DNA of 64,000 nt from an uncultured Bacteroidales bacterium (GTDB taxonomy: Bacteria; Bacteroidota; Bacteroidia; Bacteroidales; UBA932). Below, piece by piece: positions 57,937 through 64,000 of the stretch (positions are counted from its first letter, which is position 1; every line of letters starts with the position of its first letter). Location: positions 7,147 through 71,146 of the forward strand of contig CAKVDS010000006.1 of assembly GCA_934726455.1 (NCBI GenBank). The letters run 5' to 3'. The notes beneath the pieces are model-generated. The model saw only the letters and a program-made list of their open reading frames with translations. It was not told the origin of the DNA and did not search any database. The position numbers and the translations under genes are program-made.

Positions 57937-58797
57937 ATGTACAAGTTTGAACCTATACTGAAGACTTTGGTCTGGGGCACCGAGAGCTGGGTTCTCTCCG
58001 GTGTCCCGGGGTCCGAGTCTGTTGTCGCGGACGGGCCTGACAAGGGACGCACGCTTTCGGACGTTTACGGGCCGGACTTTCCGCTGCTGATAAAGTTCAT
58101 AGATGCCCGCAAGGACCTCAGCATACAAGTGCATCCCGGCGAAGAACTGGCGCAGAAGCGTCATGGGTGCCACGGCAAGACGGAGATGTGGTATGCCATC
58201 AGTGCCGCCCCGGGGGCGAGCCTTATCAGCGGATTCAGCAGGAGCATATCTCCGGAGGAGTATGTGGAGCTTGTCAGCCGCGATGAGATTACATCCGTCC
58301 TCGCCAAGCACAGTGTGCAGCCGGGGGATGTCTTTTTCCTTCCGGCGGGACGCGTCCACGCTATCGGTGCAGGCTGTTATCTGGCTGAAATCCAGCAGAC
58401 TTCCGACATCACTTACCGTATCTACGACTACAACCGCCCCGGGCTTGACGGCAAACCGCGGCAACTCCATACTCAGGAGGCCAAGGATGCCATTGACTAC
58501 AAGGTCTATCCGGACTACAGGACGCACTATGTGCCGGAGAAGGACAGCGAGGTGACCCTTGTGGACTGTCCTTATTTCAGGACCTGCCTGCTGGATCTTG
58601 ACGCGCCGTTCAGCCGTGGGTTTGATGAGAGCAGCGACTTTGTGGCGCTCGTCTGCATGGAAGGCTCCTGCACTGTCAGGACAGAGAAGGACTGTGCCGG
58701 GCTCAAGGCCGGGGAGACTATCCTGCTCCTCCAGCCCGACGGAAAGTTCACGGTGGAGCCGCAAGGCAAGGCCAAGCTTCTCTCCGCGGAGAGATAA
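57937..58797 (+). CDS. manA: Mannose-6-phosphate isomerase, class I
   Basis: This 286-residue cupin enzyme interconverts mannose-6-phosphate and fructose-6-phosphate. Zinc ligands are recognisable in I-Q-V-H-P-G-E (Gln, His), G-K-T-E-M-W-Y (Glu) and R-V-H-A-I-G-A-G (His). It is of the short bacterial type without the helical insertion of the long E. coli enzyme. It lies between gpmI and rnr and links mannose use or GDP-mannose supply to glycolysis. Confidence 0.92.
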   Translation: MYKFEPILKTLVWGTESWVLSGVPGSESVVADGPDKGRTLSDVYGPDFPLLIKFIDARKDLSIQVHPGEELAQKRHGCHGKTEMWYAISAAPGASLISGFSRSISPEEYVELVSRDEITSVLAKHSVQPGDVFFLPAGRVHAIGAGCYLAEIQQTSDITYRIYDYNRPGLDGKPRQLHTQEAKDAIDYKVYPDYRTHYVPEKDSEVTLVDCPYFRTCLLDLDAPFSRGFDESSDFVALVCMEGSCTVRTEKDCAGLKAGETILLLQPDGKFTVEPQGKAKLLSAER

Positions 58798-58830
58798 TCA
58801 ATTCAAAACAACTTCTCAATCTCAGTCATT

Positions 58831-60867
58831 ATGGACAAGAAGAACAACAGAAGAAACAACAGAAGCAAGAACAGAAACAGAAAATCCCGCCCTGCCGGAC
58901 GCAGGGTGTTCCCGCAGTGTACGGGAACGGTCCAGATGACCAGAGAAGGATTCATTTTCGTGATGGTGGACGGCGAGGAGGACGACGTGTTCGTCAAGGC
59001 TTCCAAGACCCGTCACGCCCTCAACGGGGACAGGGTGCGCGTGGCCGTGACCCGCGAGAAGGGCAAGGACTCCGACAAGCGCCGTGAAGGCGAGGTGGTG
59101 GAGATCCTGGAACGTTCCACGAAGCCGTTTGTCGGCATCCTGCACACTGTCGGTGCCCAGGCTTGGGTGCTGATGCAGAGCCGCTCCATGCCTTATGATA
59201 TCCAGGTGGATGCGGAAGAGGCTTCGCGGCTCGGCGCGCAGTCCGGGATGAAGGTCGCCGCGGTAGTGGACAAGTGGGAGCGCAAGTCCCCGTGCCCGTC
59301 GGGGCACATTGTGGACGTGCTCGGCGAGCCGGGCAAGAACGATACCGAGATGCATGCCATTCTGGCTGAATTCAATCTCCCGTACCGTTTCGAGCCGGAG
59401 GTTGAGAACGCCGCCGATGACATCTCCGAGAAGATTACGGCTGAGGACCTCAAGGGACGCAAGGATTTCAGGGGAACGCTCACGTTCACCATCGACCCTA
59501 AGGATGCCAAGGACTTCGACGACGCCCTCTCATTCAAGAAACTGGACAACGGCAACTATGAGGTGGGCGTGCACATCGCCGATGTCTCCCACTATGTGAA
59601 GCCGGGCACTCTCGTGGACAAGGAGGCCCGGGACCGCGGTACATCAGTCTATCTGGTGGATCGTACTGTGCCGATGCTCCCGGAGAAGCTCTGCAACAAG
59701 CTATGCTCTCTCCGCCCTTATGAGGAGAAACTTACTTTCTCCGCAGTCTTCGAGATAAGCCCGAGGGCCGATGTCAAGTCGCGCTGGATAGGCCGCACCG
59801 TCATCTGCTCCGACCGTCGCTTTACCTACGAGGAGGCCCAGGAGTATATAGAAGCTGACGGCAACCCTACGGGGGACGCCCTCGTGGAGGCTGTGCAGAC
59901 CCTCAATGCTCTGGCTCTCAAGCTCAAGGCCAAAGCCCGCAGGGCCGGTGCCATAGACTTCGACCGCCCGGAGATGAAGGTCGAGGTGGACGAGGAGGGA
60001 CGTCCTGTCAATGTATACGAGAAGATAACCAAGGAGGCCAACTGGCTCGTGGAGCAGTTCATGCTTCTGGCCAACAGGACAGTGGCCGAGTTCGTGGCCA
60101 CCGACGGCAAGATGAACGGCCTTGCGCGCAAGAACGCCAAGACTTTCGTCTACCGTATCCATGGTGAGCCTAATGAATTGAAGATGGAAGGCCTCATGAC
60201 ATTTGCTAAAGGCTTTGGCTACAAGATAGACAAGGACACGCCGCTCACCGGGCGCGGGGCCGCCAAGTCGCTGAGCGCCCTGCTTGACTCTGCCAAGGGT
60301 AAGCCTGAGCATGAGGCGATGGAGAATCTCGCCCTGCGTGCGATGGCCAAGGCCTGCTACAGCACCGACAATATCGGGCACTATGGTCTGGCCTACAAAT
60401 TCTACACTCACTTTACCTCTCCTATCCGCCGTTATCCTGACCTCATGGTGCACAGGCTTCTGGCCATGTATCTGGCCGGCGCGGAGAGTCAGAAGAAGGA
60501 ATACTATGAGAATGAGTGCAAGTATGCCTCCGAGCGTGAGGTCATAGCGGCCGATGCGGAGCGCACATCTGTAAAGTACAAACTCGTGGAGTTTATGCAG
60601 GACAAGGTGGGGATGGTGTTCGAAGGGACGGTGTCCGGTGTCACGGAGTGGGGCATGTATGTGGAGATCGAGCCTACCAAGATTGAGGGGATGGTGCCGC
60701 TTCGTGAGATTAAGTCGGATTTCTTCTATTATGACGAGCCGCGCTACAGGCTTGTCGGGAAACGGACCCATAAAGTCTACCGCCTTGGGGACAAGGTGAC
60801 AATCAAGGTCAAGAATGCCAATCTTGACCAGCGTCTGCTTGACTACGAACTCATTGAAACGAAATAA
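58831..60867 (+). CDS. rnr: Ribonuclease R (RNase II/RNB family)
   Basis: This 678-residue 3'-5' exoribonuclease has a strongly basic, Asn/Arg-rich N-terminus (first 24 residues), cold-shock-type OB domains, the RNB catalytic core D-P-K-D-A-K-D-F-D-D-A-L-S with its metal-binding Asp residues, and a C-terminal S1 domain (V-F-E-G-T-V-S-G-V-T-E-W-G-M-Y-V). It degrades structured RNA. It is a little shorter than E. coli RNase R because the basic C-terminal tail is missing. It is followed 3 bp later by the YtxH gene. Confidence 0.94.
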   Translation: MDKKNNRRNNRSKNRNRKSRPAGRRVFPQCTGTVQMTREGFIFVMVDGEEDDVFVKASKTRHALNGDRVRVAVTREKGKDSDKRREGEVVEILERSTKPFVGILHTVGAQAWVLMQSRSMPYDIQVDAEEASRLGAQSGMKVAAVVDKWERKSPCPSGHIVDVLGEPGKNDTEMHAILAEFNLPYRFEPEVENAADDISEKITAEDLKGRKDFRGTLTFTIDPKDAKDFDDALSFKKLDNGNYEVGVHIADVSHYVKPGTLVDKEARDRGTSVYLVDRTVPMLPEKLCNKLCSLRPYEEKLTFSAVFEISPRADVKSRWIGRTVICSDRRFTYEEAQEYIEADGNPTGDALVEAVQTLNALALKLKAKARRAGAIDFDRPEMKVEVDEEGRPVNVYEKITKEANWLVEQFMLLANRTVAEFVATDGKMNGLARKNAKTFVYRIHGEPNELKMEGLMTFAKGFGYKIDKDTPLTGRGAAKSLSALLDSAKGKPEHEAMENLALRAMAKACYSTDNIGHYGLAYKFYTHFTSPIRRYPDLMVHRLLAMYLAGAESQKKEYYENECKYASEREVIAADAERTSVKYKLVEFMQDKVGMVFEGTVSGVTEWGMYVEIEPTKIEGMVPLREIKSDFFYYDEPRYRLVGKRTHKVYRLGDKVTIKVKNANLDQRLLDYELIETK

Positions 60868-60870
60868 GCC

Positions 60871-61086
60871 ATGTCAAAAGATTCTTCACTTTTCGCTTTT
60901 GTGGCAGGAGTTGCTGCCGGAGCGCTGCTTGCCGCTTATGCCCGCACAGAGGAGGGCCGCAAGGCCAAGGAGGCGGTCAAATCTTATGTAAAGCAGGGCC
61001 TTGACAATCTCTGCGGCGCGTCTGCGGAGGAGGACCCTCATGAGTGGGATGAGCCGTCGTCCGCTCAGGCTCCAGACGGGCAGTAG
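60871..61086 (+). CDS. YtxH-like small membrane protein
   Basis: This 71-residue protein has one N-terminal hydrophobic Gly/Ala helix (F-A-F-V-A-G-V-A-A-G-A-L-L-A-A-Y) followed by T-E-E-G-R-K-A-K-E, the YtxH hallmark, and an acidic tail. YtxH proteins are stress-associated and of unknown function. It forms a tight group with the next two genes (3-bp gap, then overlap). Confidence 0.8.
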   Translation: MSKDSSLFAFVAGVAAGALLAAYARTEEGRKAKEAVKSYVKQGLDNLCGASAEEDPHEWDEPSSAQAPDGQ

Positions 61087-61089
61087 CCT

Positions 61090-61455
61090 ATGGCCGGACA
61101 GTTTTTTGACGGATTCGAGCAGCTGGCACGTGATGCGAAGCGCTATGCCGACCTGCGGGTGGACGAGCTCAAACTCAAGGCTGTCCGCGGGCTTTCCACC
61201 GCCCTTGGCAGGCTGCTCTCGTTTCTGCTGATCTTTGTGGTGCTTTCGATAGTGCTGGGTCTGCTTGCGTTTGCCCTTCTCCAGTGGCTCAACGCCCTTG
61301 TGGGTGTGCCGTGGGGTACTCTTATCGTGTTGGCGGTTTTCCTGATTGCGCTGACGGTGCTCATTGTCTTCCGCAAGAGGCTTTTCCGCGACATGTTCGT
61401 AAAGCTCTTCATTGATGTGTTCTATGATCCTGAAGATGATGGGAAAGCGCTCTGA
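61090..61455 (+). CDS. Holin-superfamily-like small membrane protein
   Basis: This 121-residue protein has an amphipathic, charged N-terminal helix (E-Q-L-A-R-D-A-K-R-Y-A-D-L-R-V-D-E-L-K-L-K), two transmembrane helices and a charged C-terminus. This is the pattern of the putative holin superfamily III / DUF1469 proteins found beside YtxH genes. There is no phage context, so a lysis role is unlikely. Confidence 0.7.
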   Translation: MAGQFFDGFEQLARDAKRYADLRVDELKLKAVRGLSTALGRLLSFLLIFVVLSIVLGLLAFALLQWLNALVGVPWGTLIVLAVFLIALTVLIVFRKRLFRDMFVKLFIDVFYDPEDDGKAL

Positions 61456-61672
61456 TATACGTAGCGGCGAGCAGCTGGATGCCGCCATCGCCGCATCCCG
61501 AGCTGCACTTTCTGCGCAGCGTCTCAGACTTGAGCAGAGCTACGTCTCTCTCAAGGACCGTCTGACACCTGTAAACACGGCCGCCGGCTTTCTGGAGCGC
61601 GGCAAGAACGTAATCGCCTGGTCCGCCGCCGTGGTCTCCCTGCTCCGCACCTTTCGCGGTCGGAGGAAGTAG
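61439..61672 (+). CDS. Small basic hypothetical protein
   Basis: This protein of about 77 residues begins at the ATG giving M-G-K-R-S-D-I-R-S (61439), overlapping the preceding gene by 17 bp; an ATG three bases earlier is also possible. It has a long helix with R-A-A-L-S-A-Q-R-L-R-L-E-Q and a hydrophobic segment near the C-terminus (V-I-A-W-S-A-A-V-V-S-L-L). I do not recognise the family. Its position as third gene of the YtxH/holin-like trio suggests an envelope role. Confidence 0.6.
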   Translation: MGKRSDIRSGEQLDAAIAASRAALSAQRLRLEQSYVSLKDRLTPVNTAAGFLERGKNVIAWSAAVVSLLRTFRGRRK

Positions 61673-62069
61673 GTTGAGCCTGCCTTGTCCGGAGCGAATT
61701 GCATCTGGATGTTTCCGGCACAGGTAGCCTTTGGTGCTTAGATGACATCCGGAGGTATGGGTGTTTTTGGCGGTTTTTGCCCCAAACTTTCACGGCCATG
61801 GCCCTTGTGCGGCGTTCTGGGGGATGCCGGTTCCAAAGGTCGGGGTAAATTTTGACTTTTTTACCCCAACCCTGTCCCGGGAATATGTTCCAGGCTGTAC
61901 CGGCGAGGCCGATGTCTGGCTGGTGTCCGACAGTTGGCGGTTATGCCTATGAGCGGACAGATGTGGGCTATGCTGAACCTGATGGAAATCTGTAGAATTA
62001 GTCCGATGCCTTTTTGTAGAAGAAGTTGAAAGGTCTTGGAGTTCCAAGATTATTTGTTTATGTTTATCC
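61673..62069. other. Intergenic region with two palindromes, no gene recognised
   Basis: No convincing coding sequence is seen. A perfect hairpin GGGGTAAA / TTTACCCC (61842-61867) has no following T-run. CTTGGA-GT-TCCAAG (62035-62048) lies 21 bp before the DUF1016 start and could be an operator or part of the leader. Confidence 0.5.
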
Positions 62070-63128
62070 ATGCTTGATTTTATGGAAGAGAATAATCTGC
62101 AGTGTGGTATGACAACTGACAAATTGGTTTCTGATATTCGGAGTATCATAGAGCAAGGCCGCCAAAATGCGTATGCGGCAGCTAATCAGATAGCTGTGCT
62201 TACCTATTGGCACATTGGGAGGCGAATAGTGGAGGAAGAGCAGCATGGGGAAACTCGTGCGCAGTATGGTGCCAGGTTGATTAAAACATTGGCAGAACAG
62301 CTGGTGCCTAAATACGGCAGCACATTCAGCAAGCGCAACTTAGACTATTTCCGTCAATTCTATTTGTGCTTCAGAGACTTGGAGATTGTGAACACGCGTG
62401 TTCACAATCTGACTTGGTCTCACTTCCGCTCGATCATGCAGGTCGCTGATCCTAAGGCTAGAGAATGGTATGCAAAAGAGGCTTCGGAACAGATGTGGAG
62501 TGTAAGGACACTTAACCGCAATATCGGCACACAATACTATGGTCGACGTATGGCTTGCGTAAGGGAAGGGCTGACCGTACCACCTCCTGATATTGAAACC
62601 AATGATCCATTGGAGTATATAAAGAGTCCTGTAGTTGCCGAATTCTTGGGATTCCGTAAAGACTGCAAATATGACGAGAGCCAGTTGGAACAAGCCTTAA
62701 TAGATCATCTGCAACAATTTATCATGGAATTGGGACGTGGATTTGCGTTTGTCGACAGGCAGAAACATATTTATACAGACACAGGTGACTTTTACATCGA
62801 CCTTGTGTTCTATAACATCAAACTCAAACGCTATGTGTTGTTGGAACTTAAAACGCACCCTCTAACACATGCAGACGTGGGGCAGTTGGATATGTATGTC
62901 CGGATGTACGATGACCTTGTCAAAGACGACAGTGATAATCCTACAATAGGCATACTGCTCTGCACCGAGACTGACAAGGTGATGGCAAAGTACTCTGTTC
63001 TTAACGGCAGCGAACAACTTTTTGCAGCCAAATATATGGCCTATATGCCGACGGAAGAAGAACTGAGCAGGGAGATAGAACAGCAAAAACGTTTCTTCTT
63101 GGAACAACACGGGATAGAGGATGTATGA
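62070..63128 (+). CDS. DUF1016/YhcG-family PD-(D/E)xK nuclease-like protein
   Basis: This protein of about 352 residues has the N-terminal DUF1016 helical domain (A-V-L-T-Y-W-H-I-G-R-R-I-V-E-E-E, Y-G-S-T-F-S-K-R-N-L) and a C-terminal nuclease fold with D244...E259-L-K261 in I-D-L-V-F-Y-N and L-L-E-L-K-T. Family members occur in accessory regions near restriction-modification and mobile genes. Later in-frame ATGs (62082, 62109) are alternative starts. The gene is richer in A/T than the upstream core genes, which suggests recent gain. Confidence 0.85.
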   Translation: MLDFMEENNLQCGMTTDKLVSDIRSIIEQGRQNAYAAANQIAVLTYWHIGRRIVEEEQHGETRAQYGARLIKTLAEQLVPKYGSTFSKRNLDYFRQFYLCFRDLEIVNTRVHNLTWSHFRSIMQVADPKAREWYAKEASEQMWSVRTLNRNIGTQYYGRRMACVREGLTVPPPDIETNDPLEYIKSPVVAEFLGFRKDCKYDESQLEQALIDHLQQFIMELGRGFAFVDRQKHIYTDTGDFYIDLVFYNIKLKRYVLLELKTHPLTHADVGQLDMYVRMYDDLVKDDSDNPTIGILLCTETDKVMAKYSVLNGSEQLFAAKYMAYMPTEEELSREIEQQKRFFLEQHGIEDV

Positions 63129-63563
63129 TACGAACAAGTCTCCAGAAAGTAGTTCATGTTATAATCCATTAATGGGTTTGACGGCCTTGTCCGACAACAG
63201 AAGTTGACGAACCTACGGGAATAATCCTCAAAAAGTGCTGAAAGTTCGAAAATATTGCTACCTTTACAATGTTTCAGATCATAAGATCTGAAACGGACAT
63301 ATTGATGAAAGTGTTTTCGCACTATCCTTTCAAGAAAATGTGGTAGTTTTCAACGAGTATAAGGATAAACCGACAGCACCGTTCATCTGTATTCGCTTGC
63401 GTGTATTCAACACTCAACGATACAGGTGTGGGGATTGTTTCCGTTTATTCATACTCAGGTTCTACCACAACCTTCTTGAAGATAGACGTTGAAGCAGGCT
63501 CCACACTTTCTTTTTGTTTAATAAGCATAAATCATTGTTGGCGCCGCAATGTTGTAAATCGAA
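63129..63563. other. Intergenic region with a perfect 10-bp palindrome and possible gene remnants
   Basis: GTTTCAGATC-ATAA-GATCTGAAAC (63271-63294) is a perfect inverted repeat preceded by TACCTTTA. Downstream, two frames stay open for 30-50 codons each but are interrupted, which looks like decayed coding sequence. I could not assign it to a family. Confidence 0.45.
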
Positions 63564-63929
63564 ATGGGCATGACTAGGCTAGAACTATTGGTGGCGCAAG
63601 TAAATGGCGATAGTTATAAAAAAGAGTGGAAAGACAAACTCGAAGAAAAACTTAAAGGGGCGGGTTATAATCAAGACAATGATCGTCCTGGTATAGAATC
63701 GTTTATCAATTTTGGCGTTGATATCTTGTTCAAGTATAACGACCGCAATAGCAATCATTGTTGTATCCCCTCAGAAGAGAAGATTTCCTATATAACGGAA
63801 ATAGTACTCGCGCTTGTTTCCGAATGGCAGGTAGAGGAGTTCTTGTCGGGGAAATTATATGCTGAGCAAGAAGAAGAGATAAAAAGACTCTTAAAAGCTA
63901 AAATGCGTAAACGAATCATTGAGCTTTAG
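63564..63929 (+). CDS. Hypothetical protein
   Basis: This protein of about 121 residues has no recognised domain. It starts MGMTRLELL (or at the second Met, 63570), has a charged middle with N-F-G-V-D-I-L-F-K-Y and ends in a long helix rich in E and K (E-Q-E-E-E-I-K-R-L-L-K-A-K-M-R-K-R). No signal peptide or membrane segment is seen. A/T-rich composition matches the DUF1016 gene. Nothing identifiable follows in 63930-64000. Confidence 0.55.
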   Translation: MGMTRLELLVAQVNGDSYKKEWKDKLEEKLKGAGYNQDNDRPGIESFINFGVDILFKYNDRNSNHCCIPSEEKISYITEIVLALVSEWQVEEFLSGKLYAEQEEEIKRLLKAKMRKRIIEL

Positions 63930-64000
63930 TTCAGCGCAAAAGTAGCACTACAGCAATCGGGCTAAGCGACCACATTTGCCAAATAATTGATTTCTAATAA

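Noticed and set aside
59701..60771. Minus-strand frame of 356 codons antisense to rnr
   Set aside because: It lies inside the RNB domain gene and arises from its codon bias.
61090..61455. Phage lysis cassette because of the holin-like protein
   Set aside because: No endolysin or phage structural genes are nearby; the YtxH/holin-like pairing is common on Bacteroidota chromosomes.
61842..61867. Intrinsic terminator after the small-gene trio
   Set aside because: The stem is good but no T-run follows on either strand.

Overview
The window looks like chromosomal DNA of a Bacteroidota member, most likely order Bacteroidales. The signs are: promoters of the TTTG / TAnnTTTG type with about 19-20 bp spacing, almost no Shine-Dalgarno sequences, the phylum-typical genes gldH, DUF4271, DUF2723, DUF4143 ATPase, BACON lipoproteins and an Oar-like TonB-dependent receptor, and a transketolase split into two genes. 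Gene density is high, with many 1-8 bp overlaps inside operons. Most of the window is core genome. The last 2 kb are richer in A/T and look accessory. I cannot name a genus.

Layout. 1-3253: end of a TPR gene, an EnvC-like protein, a phosphopantetheinyl transferase and malate dehydrogenase. 3326-7482 (minus): fatty-acid operon acyl ligase-fabF-fabZ-fabI. 7704-9058 (minus): trmN6 and a LolD-type ATPase. 9160-11258: tRNA-Pro and a membrane acyltransferase. 11513-13310 (minus): split transketolase. 13392-17609: lepA, a metal P-type ATPase and a YqaA-like membrane protein. 17671-18796: a REP-associated tyrosine transposase (RAYT) bracketed by palindromic repeats. 18823-21347 (minus): yidD-rnpA-hemD-DUF4271-SUI1. 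21398-27648: a DUF2723 glycosyltransferase, an rRNA-type methyltransferase, pgk and lgt. 27720-33580: tripartite RND efflux operon ending in a PII-like gene. 33641-39615: trxA, an outer-membrane protein and the operon LOG-polyprenyl synthase-holB-ricT-gldH-trmB. 39801-42708: a secreted zinc-ribbon protein overlapping an outer-membrane barrel gene. 42705-45266 (minus): miaA-smpB-metK, with a SAM-II riboswitch in front of metK. 45498-56396: Oar-like receptor, two BACON/OB-fold lipoproteins, an inserted DUF4143 cassette, a lipoprotein nuclease and an M3 peptidase. 56408-61672: gpmI, manA, rnr and three small envelope genes. 62070-63929: a DUF1016 nuclease-like gene and an orphan.

The most notable system is the REP-RAYT module. 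Ten copies of a 27-nt imperfect palindrome (GTCCGG-N15-CCGGAC arms, 49-50 bp period) occur in four clusters. One cluster lies directly upstream of the HUH transposase gene, one directly downstream, one in inverted orientation 6.2 kb away and one 21 kb away. Second is the 45.5-54.4 kb surface cluster, which may form an extracellular nucleic-acid capture and degradation locus: receptor, four OB folds in two lipoproteins, and a lipoprotein nuclease. Third are two regulatory arrangements: a SAM-II riboswitch whose conserved 3' element runs into the metK start codon, and a promoter placed so that trxA transcripts start inside the terminator hairpin of the preceding operon.
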